Source of the DNA: a virus
IMG/VR virus record: IMGVR_UViG_3300043435_000891
Location: 1-42,180 of that record
Length of the DNA stretch: 42,180 nucleotides
Strand: one strand, 5' to 3'
The position numbers and the translations under genes are program-made. Within the stretch, counting starts at the first letter, position 1, and every line of letters starts with the position of its first letter. Shown here piece after piece: positions 9,695 to 18,978 of the stretch. A model generated the notes under the pieces. The model saw only the letters and a program-made list of their open reading frames with translations, did not search any database and was not told where the DNA came from.

Positions 9695-11707
9695 ATGAAA
9701 AAAATATTGTTTATAGCGCCACATCTTTCCACTGGCGGATTGCCTCAGTTTTTGTTAAAAAAGATACAATCATTGATAAATGATTATGAAATATATTGTG
9801 TGGAATATGATGATATTACGGGAGGGGTTTTGGTTGTACAACGAAAACAACTTCAAAAAATATGCGGAGGAAGATTTTACACACTCTCGTCAAACAAGTT
9901 TGAATTATTTAAACTAATAGATGACATAAAGCCTGATATTATTCATCTTGAAGAAATGCCAGAGTATTTTATGGATGTTAATTTAGCGACTAAATTGTAT
10001 AATAAAGATAGAGAATATCTGATCGTTGAAACATCACACGATAGCAGCTTTGATCCTAAGAAAAAAAGAGTTTTTCCAGATCAGTTTACTTTTGTAAGTA
10101 ATTATCAAAAACAAAATCTTGAATCGTTAAATGTAAACACGGCGGTTATTGAGTATCCAATTGCAGTTAAACGTAGAAAAAATAGAACGGAGGGACTAAA
10201 CTTTTTGGGATTGGATGAAACTAAAAAACATGTATTGCATGTCGGATTATTTACGCCACGGAAAAATCAAAAAGAATTTGTAGAATACGCTCGAGCAATG
10301 GAAAATGAAAACGTTCAATTTCATTGTTTGGGTAATATGGCCGACAACTTTAAAACATATTGGCAGCCTATATTAGAAAATTTACCATCCAACGTAAAAG
10401 TCTGGGGTGAAAGAAAAGATGTAGAGAACTTCTATAGTTGTATGGATTTGTTTTTATTCACTAGTAGAGGACACGCTACCGATAAAGAAACAGCTCCAAT
10501 TGTAATTAAAGAAGCTATCTCTTATAATATACCATCGCTATTATATAATTTGCCTGTTTATCTCAACCGATATAATGTGTTTGAAAATATAAAGTATTTG
10601 GATGAAACCAATTTTAACCGCAATGTAAAACTTATAAAAAATAAATTGGGGATGAATTCAGATTTGGAAGTGGTTAATTTAATTTCTAACAAAACATCAA
10701 GTAAAGATACAGTAGTTATTATATCAACGCATCCAAATTTTAAAGCTGTTGAAGATACGACACTAGAATCAATTAATCAAGCTAAAAAAGCTGGGTATAA
10801 AGTATTATTGTCATCACATTATCCAGCTAGTGTGAATTTACAAAAAGCAGCTGATCACTATGTTTATGATGCAAATAATCCTATTTTAAAACACAACTTC
10901 TATAATAGGTGGACATACGATTTAAATAACACTAAAATTAGTTTATACTTTCCACCATCGGATTGTGACAACTATCATGGACTCGCTGTATTAATAAACT
11001 ATTATAACGGTATATCTCTAGCAAATAAAATTGGATATAAAAATGCAATTTGCTTTAATTATGATATGATTATTTCAGATTTAGATTTTTCAAAGTTATA
11101 TGACGTTGATGATATCCTGATTAATAAAAAAGCATTCTTTTTTTATGATAAAGCATTAGAGGGAGATACATTTAAGACAGTGTTCCATGGAATTAATACT
11201 CAATTCTTTTTGGAAAAATTCAAATATTATACGCCGGATGATTATATGGATTTTGTTACTAAAAAGAATATTTCAAATGGATTAGAACAATTTTATTATA
11301 ACAAACTAATTTCTTATAAAAATGATTTACACATAGATTATACAAACAACGAAGAAACTTATTTAAGTAATAGTAAGAATAATTTATTCTCGATGGTAGA
11401 ATATCTATCTGTACTGAGAATGAAGAATATAAATAAGTTTGGCGTTTTAACTTATATTAATAATAAAGTAGATGATAGAATAAATGAGATAATAATAAAA
11501 AAGAACGGAACAATGGAGAATTATCATACATACAATGTATCAGATAAAGTTTGCTTCTATTTAGCAAATGATTTTGAAAATGATAACTTTTACGAAATCG
11601 AAAACAATCTATATGATCAAAATAAAATTTTGTTGAGGAGTTATAAAAAATCTTTTAGACGACTTGAGGATATAGATATTAACGGTTCTATTGATATTAC
11701 ACAATGA
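9695..11707 (+). CDS. Two-domain glycosyltransferase (GT4-like N-terminus)
   Basis: The first ~330 of 670 residues look like a GT-B glycosyltransferase of the GT4 type: an N-terminal Gly-rich loop FIAPHLSTGGLPQFL, the strand HVLHVGLFTPRKNQKEF near residue 180, and the donor-binding segment APIVIKEAISYNIPSLLY near 270. The second half, from about residue 345 (DTVVIISTHPNF), starts like another nucleotide-sugar-binding domain and contains paired acidic residues (MIISDLDF), but I cannot place it in a family. There is no signal peptide or membrane anchor, so it should act in the cytoplasm. It overlaps the next glycosyltransferase by four bases, and the two probably act in sequence on one glycan. 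Confidence 0.75.
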   Translation: MKKILFIAPHLSTGGLPQFLLKKIQSLINDYEIYCVEYDDITGGVLVVQRKQLQKICGGRFYTLSSNKFELFKLIDDIKPDIIHLEEMPEYFMDVNLATKLYNKDREYLIVETSHDSSFDPKKKRVFPDQFTFVSNYQKQNLESLNVNTAVIEYPIAVKRRKNRTEGLNFLGLDETKKHVLHVGLFTPRKNQKEFVEYARAMENENVQFHCLGNMADNFKTYWQPILENLPSNVKVWGERKDVENFYSCMDLFLFTSRGHATDKETAPIVIKEAISYNIPSLLYNLPVYLNRYNVFENIKYLDETNFNRNVKLIKNKLGMNSDLEVVNLISNKTSSKDTVVIISTHPNFKAVEDTTLESINQAKKAGYKVLLSSHYPASVNLQKAADHYVYDANNPILKHNFYNRWTYDLNNTKISLYFPPSDCDNYHGLAVLINYYNGISLANKIGYKNAICFNYDMIISDLDFSKLYDVDDILINKKAFFFYDKALEGDTFKTVFHGINTQFFLEKFKYYTPDDYMDFVTKKNISNGLEQFYYNKLISYKNDLHIDYTNNEETYLSNSKNNLFSMVEYLSVLRMKNINKFGVLTYINNKVDDRINEIIIKKNGTMENYHTYNVSDKVCFYLANDFENDNFYEIENNLYDQNKILLRSYKKSFRRLEDIDINGSIDITQ

Positions 11708-13848
11708 AAATTATACAAGTTAATCTGGGTTTATTGCCTATTCCACCCAATGGATGGGGAGCGGTTGAAAAAATTATTTGGGATTACTACCAGCTTCTAA
11801 ATAATAAAGGATTGGATTGTCAAATAAAATATTTGAATGAAATTCATTATGCGGATGACACAATTGTACACGTCCACGTAGCAAATCTTGCGAACGAATG
11901 TCATAAACGTGGTATACCGTATATCTTTAGTTTACACGATCACCATTCTTATTTATATGGTAAAGAGTCAGATGTATATAAAGAAAACCTTCAAGCTATT
12001 GAGAACAGTGTACTATCAACATGTCCAGCCAAATATTTGGTTGATTATTTTGGCAGTAAGAAATTACGTTACTTTTCTCACGCGGTTAACACAGATGTAT
12101 TCGTGTGCAAAAATAATAAAAACGATGTAAATAAATTGTTATGCGTTGCAAATAATGGTTATGCGAATAATCAATCTTATGACAGAAAGGGATTTGTATA
12201 CGCAATTAAAGTTGCTAAAGAATTAGGATATCCAATTACAATTGCTGGTCCATCAAATAATAAAAAGTTCTTTGATCATTTAGATTCTGAATTAAATAAT
12301 TACGATAAATTAACCAAGCTATTTGATTTAACGGAGGAACAATTAATTAATTTATACAATGATCATTCTATATTTTTACACCCATCTGAATTAGAAGCCG
12401 GACATCCCAATTTAACTTTGTTAGAAGCAATGAGTTGTGGTTTACCTGTAGTAGGTACATTTGAAGAAAAATCATATAACGGTATGATTGTAGTTGATCG
12501 CAATGTAGAACAAATCAAGTCTGCTGTACAAACGATAACTAGTGATTATGACACGTATAAAAATAAAGCACTTCAATCCGCAAACGAAAATTCTTACTTC
12601 AATCGCGTGCATCAATTAATTGATTTATATGATCACTATACCGAAAGATTATTCGCCATTCGTCATATTAATGTTTATGAAAATATAAAAAAGAATGAAC
12701 AAAGTATTAAAACAAAAGCTATATTTAAATATACGTTCAATGACGCAGCTAAGATAGAAGTAGACAATCCATTGGATACAGATCAAAGTTTCCACGTCAC
12801 ATTCTATAATAGTGACGACGACACGATTAAGTACGAAACTGATTTAAAACATAATTGGTGGGGAAGTTGTAATTTTACATATTACATTCCTTATGAAATT
12901 CATATTAAAGATAATAAGACAAATGAATTGGTAGAAACTTATAAATTTAATTTAAAGAATAAAAAGGTATTGATTGAATATGAAAGTTTTTCTTTAGGCG
13001 ATCAATTAGCTTGGATGCCTATCATAGAACAATTCAGAAAGAAACACGAATGCGATCTTTACGTAAAATTGCCTTTAAAAAATATTTTTGAGAAAAAATA
13101 TCCTAAAATTAAGTTTATTGACAATAACAAATTTGTATCGGATGTATTCGCTACTTACAAATTGGGATATTATGTTGACGAAAATGGAGCAAACAATGAT
13201 AGATGTAAATCTGATCCTAGAAAACAACCACTGCAAAAAATAGCAAGTGATTATTTGGGATTGCCATATGAACCAGAGTCGCCTTTGATTGATTTTAAAA
13301 TCAAAGAACGACCACTAAAGAAAAGATATGTTACTATCGCAACACAAAGTACCTGTCAAGCCAAATATTGGAATAATAAAGGCGGATGGGAAAAAGTAAT
13401 CGAGTATCTTAAATCCAAAGATTTTGAAGTAATTTGTATCGATAAACATAAAGTATTTGGTAATGGCCGGGATTGTGTCAACAATATGCCATCAAATGCG
13501 TTAGATTATACAGGAGATAAACCACTTGTGGATCGTATGAATCAGATACACCACAGCGAATTCTTTATTGGTTTACCATCTGGCTTATCTTGGTTAGCTT
13601 GGGCAGTTAAAAAGCCAGTTGTACTTATTAGTGGGTTTTCTTATCCATATGCTGAATTTGAAACTCCATATAGAGTGCAAAATCACTCAGTATGTACAGG
13701 ATGTTGGAATGATTCTTTATTTGATAAGGGAAATTGGAAATGGTGTCCAAAATCAGATAAAAAAGAAGAATTTGAATGTACCAAAGAAATAACCCCAAAG
13801 ATGGTTATTGATGTTATCGATCAATTATTAATAGAACAAAAAATTTAA
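11704..13848 (+). CDS. GT4 glycosyltransferase fused to autotransporter-type protein O-heptosyltransferase
   Basis: Residues 1-~310 are a GT4 domain: Gly-rich loop NGWGAVEKI and the E-x7-E donor motif ELEAGHPNLTLLEAMSCG. Residues ~330-714 resemble the bacterial strand-loop-strand autotransporter O-heptosyltransferases (TibC/Aah type): a small beta-rich segment, then ESFSLGDQLAWMPIIEQFRK, AKYWNNKGGWEKVIEYL, GLPSGLSWLAWAVKKPVVLI, and a C-terminal four-cysteine cluster CTGCWND...WCP...FECT at Cys664, 667, 681 and 692. In TibC a comparable cysteine cluster binds iron. These enzymes put heptose on serines of secreted adhesins. Finding one in a phage, fused to a second transferase, suggests O-glycosylation of a virion or host-surface protein. 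The family call is strong; sugar and acceptor are unknown. Confidence 0.85.
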   Translation: MKIIQVNLGLLPIPPNGWGAVEKIIWDYYQLLNNKGLDCQIKYLNEIHYADDTIVHVHVANLANECHKRGIPYIFSLHDHHSYLYGKESDVYKENLQAIENSVLSTCPAKYLVDYFGSKKLRYFSHAVNTDVFVCKNNKNDVNKLLCVANNGYANNQSYDRKGFVYAIKVAKELGYPITIAGPSNNKKFFDHLDSELNNYDKLTKLFDLTEEQLINLYNDHSIFLHPSELEAGHPNLTLLEAMSCGLPVVGTFEEKSYNGMIVVDRNVEQIKSAVQTITSDYDTYKNKALQSANENSYFNRVHQLIDLYDHYTERLFAIRHINVYENIKKNEQSIKTKAIFKYTFNDAAKIEVDNPLDTDQSFHVTFYNSDDDTIKYETDLKHNWWGSCNFTYYIPYEIHIKDNKTNELVETYKFNLKNKKVLIEYESFSLGDQLAWMPIIEQFRKKHECDLYVKLPLKNIFEKKYPKIKFIDNNKFVSDVFATYKLGYYVDENGANNDRCKSDPRKQPLQKIASDYLGLPYEPESPLIDFKIKERPLKKRYVTIATQSTCQAKYWNNKGGWEKVIEYLKSKDFEVICIDKHKVFGNGRDCVNNMPSNALDYTGDKPLVDRMNQIHHSEFFIGLPSGLSWLAWAVKKPVVLISGFSYPYAEFETPYRVQNHSVCTGCWNDSLFDKGNWKWCPKSDKKEEFECTKEITPKMVIDVIDQLLIEQKI

Positions 13849-13882
13849 AGATATAATAAATAGTTAGTTCTTGGATTTTTCA

Positions 13883-13917
13883 GTTATATTTATAAATTAA
13901 ATATAACTTCGAAAGGA
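13883..13917 (+). promoter_or_regulatory. Leader of the sheath gene: AT hairpin, ATATTTAT box, SD-like site
   Basis: The 5' leader of the sheath gene has a 10-bp perfect AT-rich inverted repeat (13883-13892 and 13898-13907, loop of five). The repeat includes the ATATTTAT box at 13886-13893. A Shine-Dalgarno-like GAAAGGA follows at 13911-13917, 10 bases before the ATG at 13928. This is one of the better ribosome-binding sites in the window, as expected for a highly expressed structural gene. The hairpin lacks G/C and a T run and is unlikely to be a terminator. Whether the repeat acts as promoter or RNA structure is unknown. Confidence 0.5.
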
Positions 13918-13927
13918 TATTAATATT

Positions 13928-16900
13928 ATGCCAATAACAGAAGGCGGAAGATTCGCCCCAACACAAAATATAGTAAGCCCAGGTGTATTCACACGTGAAA
14001 ATGACCTCTCCGGTCTGGCTCAAGGAGTAGCAAACATTGGAGGAGCAATTATTGCTCCATTCGCTGACGGACCAGCGTTTTTTCCAAATACAATAACCAG
14101 CGTATCCGACTTGGAAACAAGATTCGGTGTCGCTGATGGTGTGTATTATGGACCATACACAGCGAAAGAATATCTACTACAACAAGGTATAGTTACTATT
14201 GTTCGTGTAGGTGGTCTAACCGGTTACTGGCAAAAGAATCCATTGATTGTATATGCCCAACCAGGTATCTGGGACAGAAACGCTGATAAAGGAGCTATCA
14301 CAACAGCTTCATTTATGTATATTGATACTACTGACTATGTATCAAACGTTAATTATCAACAAACTAGTACCGCTGTTAACATCACTGGTTCGGCTGAAAT
14401 TAAGGGTTCAGTAGGCAGTGGTATAACAGGATCAGCTACATTTACGAGAGCAACAACTGCTGAAATTTCATCATATTTAGCTACAGTCGGAAGTGTTACT
14501 GGAATCAATGCACTTTCAGCTTCTTTGGCAACTTCATCCAGTTTGGGTAAAGTATACAAAGTTGTTTCCACAAGACATTATGAATTGTTTAGCAGCTCTG
14601 TTGTTGCCAGAAACGGTAAAGTTGCAAAAGCGGGATCTTCAGTAGATCATTCTTTGGCCGCATTTGATTTTGATAAATCGCGTATAAGTGGTAGTGTTAC
14701 TGTCGGAGGTGGTGGTTCAAGTAAGTTCAAACTAACATTTGATAGTTCAAACAATAATTACTTAACCGCATCATTTACTGCTCCAAATACATTTGGTTTG
14801 GTTTTTGCTAACTACGGTGCAAATTCATCATTATCATTTACAACTGCGAGTTTGAGTGGTGCTGGATTGAGTTCTTCAATTCAATTGGTACAACGCATTG
14901 ATATTTCGACGATGACAATCAGTGGATCGTTGAATGTAAAATTCGGATCCGCAGCTGTAACAAGTGGTGTAACTGCAGATGACGCTGACGGTGTAGGTAA
15001 GTTAAGTGGTAGTATCTTGTACGCTAATAAAACAGTTGATATCGGTACAGTTTCTTCTGGGTTATTAGTACGTAAATTTAGTACCGCTACTCTAGCAAAT
15101 GGTAATGCAAAGCCAGTTGGTACTAAATTCTTCTTGTTGACATCAAGTTTACAAGGCGCAAATATAGATGCCGAAACATCCGTGGCCACAGCATTTGATG
15201 AAAGTACAACAACCGTTGATCTAGTAAGTTCATCTTACTTCAATGGTAATATCGCTTACAATTTATCAAACTTCAATGTAGAAGCAGGCACAACACTAAC
15301 ACTACAAAGTGGTAGTTTCCATTCACTACGTGGTGTTGGAAGTTGTGTAGCCGGTCTACAAGTAATAGGTGTGATAAGTGGTGACTTCGGTAAGTATAGT
15401 GGCGCATTTACAAGTCAAGACAATGCAAGCCCAGATCAATGTAATCCAGTACTAACAGGTCGTCAAAAGTTGATCTTGTCAGTATTAGCAAATACCCAAA
15501 ATGCTTCTACACAATTTAGCAATGATTATGAAGTATACGGATTCAATACCTCAACATTGAGCCAATTGACAAGTAGTACATTCCCATATAAGAATGTAAT
15601 CGACCCTAATGCAAATGTTTACAACTTGGCATTAAAGTATAGTTATACAAATACAGCTGGTGGCACAAGTGCTGGTACATATGGTTACTACGACTTCAGT
15701 TTAAATGAAAACGATAATAACTATATCAAAGACGTATTTGGTATGGATCCAACCGTTGGCAATCCTAATAAACAAGTGGCTGGTCAAAAAGTTGAAGCTG
15801 CTTACAACTACGTTCTATTCGAAGATAGCATCAAGAAGTTCGTAGCTGAAAAGACAAGTGCTTATGGATGGAAACTACAAGTAGGCACAAGCAATCTATC
15901 AGGAAGTTCAATTGTTGGCGAACCTCTAAAGTTTGTCGATCAATATAGTACTGATTTGAATAACGGCGATAGTCAATTTAGCATCACCAATGCTTCTACC
16001 CCTTGGATCTACAGTCAAAAGATTGCTCCATTCAAAGGTAGTGCTGATGTAGCCGCTTCACCAACTAAGTTCAAGTTGTTCAAAGTTCACACTTTGAGCG
16101 ATGGCACACCAAGTAACACTAAGTTCAAGATTGAAATCAGCAACGTTAAGTTGTCTGGTACTGTCCCAGGCAGTGAATGGGGTAGTTTCACACTATCAGT
16201 ACGTGCTTATAGTGATACTGATAAGAAGCCAAAGTATTTGGAAATCTATCAAAACTTGAATTTGGATCCAGAATCCGCAAACTATGTTGCTCGTAGAATT
16301 GGTAACAGATATGCATATATCACTTATGCTGGTAAAATAATTCAATTCGGTGATTTTACCACATTAAGTAAGTATATCAGAATTGAAGCCAGTGACGTTT
16401 CTTACCCAGTAAGTTGCGTACCATACGGATTTGAATCATATAGTACACCTATTGATAGTACTGCAAGTAGTTATGTACCTGCTATACAATACAGTAAGGC
16501 AAGTATCTACGGTCTAGGGCCTGGTAAGTATCCATCAGGTACAGTATTTGGTAGTGTACCAGGTACTGACACTGAAATTCAAGCTCTATATCCAACATCT
16601 TCATTTGGTGTAGGTGTAGAAAATAACACTAAGCAATACTTCAAGCCATTGCCATACTATGGATCAACTGATAGTAATGGTGCAAATATCGACTTCGATT
16701 TAGAAGATAAGGTATGGGGTACAACAAATAGTAAATTCTATGCTCAGGGTACATACGTGAGTACAGGATCATTACTATCTCCAACATTGAGTGGTAGTAT
16801 TCCAAGTGTTTACGACGCTGTAAATGAATCTACATATGTCAGACTACGTAAGTTCGTACTTGGATTCCAAGGCGGATTTGAAGGTCAATGGCCAGCAATT

Positions 16901-17842
16901 CCAATCAATGTGGGTGGTAATATTACAGCTGGTAATACACAAGGTTTAGATTGTACAAATATCAATAGTCCTGGTAGTATCGCTTATAAGCAATCTATTG
17001 CTGCAATCGGTAATCCAGATGAATTTGATATCAACTTGATTGTAACCCCAGGTATATTCCGTGAACAACACAGTTATGTAACTGAATTGGTTATCGATAT
17101 GTGTGAAACTCGTCAAGATTGTTTCTACATTATGGATAACGTAGTGTTCCCAGCAAGCAATCAAACCGTAGGATTGATTGATGCAGCTATCAACAGTGTA
17201 GCCACAATCGACAGTAATTATGTAGGTACTTATTATCCTTGGGTTAAGATCCTAGATACTAACACCAACAAGATTATCAATGTTCCTCCTTCAGTGGTAT
17301 TACCAGCAGTTTACGCTGCTAACGATAACTCCGCTGCTGAATGGTACGCTCCAGCAGGTCTAAACCGTGGTGGTATTGCAACCGCTGTACAAGTACTTGA
17401 TCGTGTAACCCACGGTGAACGTGATACGTTGTACGAAGGTCGTGTAAATCCAATCGCAGCATTCCCCGGTCAAGGTATCTGTGTATGGGGTCAAAAGACT
17501 CTACAAATCGCCCCAAGCGCTTTGGATCGTATCAATGTACGTCGTTTGTTGATCAACTTGAAGAAGTTTATCGCAAGTTCAAGCAACTACTTGGTATTCG
17601 AACAAAACGTTGCTTCTACAAGAAATCGTTTCTTGAGTATTGTAACTCCATACTTGGAATCAGTACAACAACGTAACGGTATCTACGCATTCCAAGTCAA
17701 AATGGACGATGAAAACAATACTCCTGACTTGATTGATCGTAATGTTCTTTACGGACAAATCTTCATCCAACCAACTAGAACTGCTGAATTCATTATTCTT
17801 GATTTCAACATTCTACCAACAGGTGCTAGTTTTAGTTCCTAA
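13928..17842 (+). CDS. Contractile tail sheath protein, enlarged (gp18-like)
   Basis: The 1304-residue protein has sheath hallmarks at both ends. The N-terminus has VSPGVFTRE and the following GPAFFPNTITSVSDLETRFG, TAKEYLLQQG and VRVG segments. The last ~350 residues (from about 957) hold the conserved core: INLIVTPGIF, TGSS-type spacing around CETRQDCFYIMD, AANDNSAAEWYAPAGLNRGG, NPIAAFPGQGICVWGQKTL, INVRRLLINLKKFI and the closing AEFIILDFNI. The sheath contracts to drive the tube through the envelope. T4 gp18 has 659 residues; here ~800 residues rich in Ser, Thr and Gly are inserted between the ends, probably as surface-exposed domains. The gene stands alone between an AT-rich leader and a strong terminator. 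Confidence 0.92.
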   Translation: MPITEGGRFAPTQNIVSPGVFTRENDLSGLAQGVANIGGAIIAPFADGPAFFPNTITSVSDLETRFGVADGVYYGPYTAKEYLLQQGIVTIVRVGGLTGYWQKNPLIVYAQPGIWDRNADKGAITTASFMYIDTTDYVSNVNYQQTSTAVNITGSAEIKGSVGSGITGSATFTRATTAEISSYLATVGSVTGINALSASLATSSSLGKVYKVVSTRHYELFSSSVVARNGKVAKAGSSVDHSLAAFDFDKSRISGSVTVGGGGSSKFKLTFDSSNNNYLTASFTAPNTFGLVFANYGANSSLSFTTASLSGAGLSSSIQLVQRIDISTMTISGSLNVKFGSAAVTSGVTADDADGVGKLSGSILYANKTVDIGTVSSGLLVRKFSTATLANGNAKPVGTKFFLLTSSLQGANIDAETSVATAFDESTTTVDLVSSSYFNGNIAYNLSNFNVEAGTTLTLQSGSFHSLRGVGSCVAGLQVIGVISGDFGKYSGAFTSQDNASPDQCNPVLTGRQKLILSVLANTQNASTQFSNDYEVYGFNTSTLSQLTSSTFPYKNVIDPNANVYNLALKYSYTNTAGGTSAGTYGYYDFSLNENDNNYIKDVFGMDPTVGNPNKQVAGQKVEAAYNYVLFEDSIKKFVAEKTSAYGWKLQVGTSNLSGSSIVGEPLKFVDQYSTDLNNGDSQFSITNASTPWIYSQKIAPFKGSADVAASPTKFKLFKVHTLSDGTPSNTKFKIEISNVKLSGTVPGSEWGSFTLSVRAYSDTDKKPKYLEIYQNLNLDPESANYVARRIGNRYAYITYAGKIIQFGDFTTLSKYIRIEASDVSYPVSCVPYGFESYSTPIDSTASSYVPAIQYSKASIYGLGPGKYPSGTVFGSVPGTDTEIQALYPTSSFGVGVENNTKQYFKPLPYYGSTDSNGANIDFDLEDKVWGTTNSKFYAQGTYVSTGSLLSPTLSGSIPSVYDAVNESTYVRLRKFVLGFQGGFEGQWPAIPINVGGNITAGNTQGLDCTNINSPGSIAYKQSIAAIGNPDEFDINLIVTPGIFREQHSYVTELVIDMCETRQDCFYIMDNVVFPASNQTVGLIDAAINSVATIDSNYVGTYYPWVKILDTNTNKIINVPPSVVLPAVYAANDNSAAEWYAPAGLNRGGIATAVQVLDRVTHGERDTLYEGRVNPIAAFPGQGICVWGQKTLQIAPSALDRINVRRLLINLKKFIASSSNYLVFEQNVASTRNRFLSIVTPYLESVQQRNGIYAFQVKMDDENNTPDLIDRNVLYGQIFIQPTRTAEFIILDFNILPTGASFSS

Positions 17843-17863
17843 TCTAAAGTAAATATAATAACG

Positions 17864-17893
17864 AACCCCGCTTAGAAATAAGCGGGGTTTTTT
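17864..17893 (+). terminator. Rho-independent terminator after the sheath gene
   Basis: A perfect 11-bp stem (AACCCCGCTTA at 17864-17874, TAAGCGGGGTT at 17879-17889) closes a GAAA tetraloop and runs into a T tract (17888-17893). It begins 21 bases after the sheath stop and ends the sheath transcript; the next gene has its own upstream ATATTTAT box. Confidence 0.95.
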
Positions 17894-17904
17894 ATTTGAT
17901 GGGT

Positions 17905-17912
17905 ATATTTAT
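17905..17912 (+). promoter_or_regulatory. ATATTTAT box, 5 bases before ATG
   Basis: This ATATTTAT box lies directly between the sheath terminator and the ATG at 17918, with exactly five bases between box and ATG. Since transcription from the left is stopped at 17893, a promoter is needed here, and this is the only candidate. It is the best argument that the box is a promoter element. Confidence 0.5.
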
Positions 17913-17917
17913 ATATT

Positions 17918-18208
17918 ATGATACGACTGACTAAAATCATTGAAGATTTAACCAAACCACAAGTTAAAGAATCAATTGATCCATCCCTATTAATATTAAT
18001 CGACAGAGTTATCACTGATACCAATGTATTAGTGGTTAATAATTTGGAAATGGTAAAAAAAATGTTATCTGAAGGGACTATTGATAAAGCTAAATTGGAT
18101 GTAGCATTAAGTAATTATAAGCGTTATTTTAATAGAGATAATGGTGGTACGCCTGAAGTTATACGTGGTATGACTATGCAATCTAAACTAGACCAATTAG
18201 CAAAATGA
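17918..18208 (+). CDS. Small protein with putative capsid-targeting N-terminus (96 aa)
   Basis: A mostly helical, soluble 96-residue protein of unknown family. Its N-terminus MIRLTKIIEDL resembles those of four other proteins in this window (M-[IK]-x-L-x-x-[IL]-[IL]...E). That pattern recalls the capsid-targeting peptides of T4 internal proteins, cut by gp21 after a [LI]-x-E-type site. It is the first gene after the sheath terminator. Its stop overlaps the next start as ATGA at 18205, linking it to the FMN reductase-like gene. I infer a packaged internal protein or a partner of the next two genes; no enzymatic motif is visible. Confidence 0.7.
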   Translation: MIRLTKIIEDLTKPQVKESIDPSLLILIDRVITDTNVLVVNNLEMVKKMLSEGTIDKAKLDVALSNYKRYFNRDNGGTPEVIRGMTMQSKLDQLAK

Positions 18209-18978
18209 TCAGTTTAACCGATTTATTATTAGAAGCCAAACTTCCTCAGAGCGAGCAAGATATGGATCTTTATGCTCGTAAATACAAAAAAACAATAGAT
18301 TATTTACGTACCAAAAACAAAGTACTATTATTAACTACTAGTAATAGATGGAGTGGACATAAAGATGATATTGCTAAAAGTACACAACTTGCATTTAAAA
18401 TACAAGAATTACTTGGTAAAGAAAAAGTAACTTTGATTGATACAACCAAGTTAAACATATTTCCGTGTGAGGGTAACGTATCATCTAAATGGGGAAATCA
18501 TTGTGGAACAAAAGATTCTTCATTAAAAGATAAAGAGAAAAATCCTACAGGTGATCATCGTTGCTGGGCTAGTATAAATAATAAAAGTGATGAATTATGG
18601 AAAATAAGTAAAGAATTATTTGAAAGTGATGTCGTTTTATTTTTTGCTAGTGTGAGATGGGGACAAGCCAACGGTTTTTATCAGAAATTAATTGAGAGAT
18701 TGACGTGGATTGAGAACAGACATTCTACTTTGGGTGAAAGTAATATAGTAAAAGATATAGATTCAGGATTTATTGCTACTGGTCAAAATTGGAATGGAAA
18801 AGATGTTACTCAAACACAAAAAGAAGTATTACAATTTTTTGGATTCAAAACGCCAAATGAATTATTTTGGAATTGGCAATTTACAGATAATGCTCTTGAT
18901 GAAACAAAGAGTTCTTACAAAAAAGCAATTCCTGTATTTGATAAAACATTTTTAAAACCATATGATAAGACTAAATAA
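18205..18978 (+). CDS. NAD(P)H-dependent FMN reductase/flavodoxin-like protein with putative capsid-targeting peptide
   Basis: After a 10-residue N-terminal segment MISLTDLLLE the 257-residue protein has a flavodoxin-like layout: a first strand KVLLLTTSNRWSGHKDD near residue 39 (phosphate-binding loop position), a second strand VTLIDTTKLNIFPCEGN, and SDVVLFFASVRWGQANGFYQ near residue 140, typical of NADPH-dependent FMN reductases. Cysteines occur at CEGN, HCG and RCW, so a metal site is possible. The N-terminus ends in LLLE followed by Ala, a good match to a T4-type prohead protease site. The gene overlaps its neighbours on both sides (4 and 17 bases). Flavin binding and packaging in the head are inferences. 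Confidence 0.65.
   Translation: MISLTDLLLEAKLPQSEQDMDLYARKYKKTIDYLRTKNKVLLLTTSNRWSGHKDDIAKSTQLAFKIQELLGKEKVTLIDTTKLNIFPCEGNVSSKWGNHCGTKDSSLKDKEKNPTGDHRCWASINNKSDELWKISKELFESDVVLFFASVRWGQANGFYQKLIERLTWIENRHSTLGESNIVKDIDSGFIATGQNWNGKDVTQTQKEVLQFFGFKTPNELFWNWQFTDNALDETKSSYKKAIPVFDKTFLKPYDKTK

Noticed and set aside
13883-13907. Hairpin before the sheath gene as a terminator
   Set aside because: The stem is all but one pair A/T and no T run follows; more likely part of a leader or promoter.
14881-15189. Antisense frame of 102 codons inside the sheath gene
   Set aside because: It mirrors Ser/Thr-rich sheath codons and has no upstream signals; treated as a shadow.
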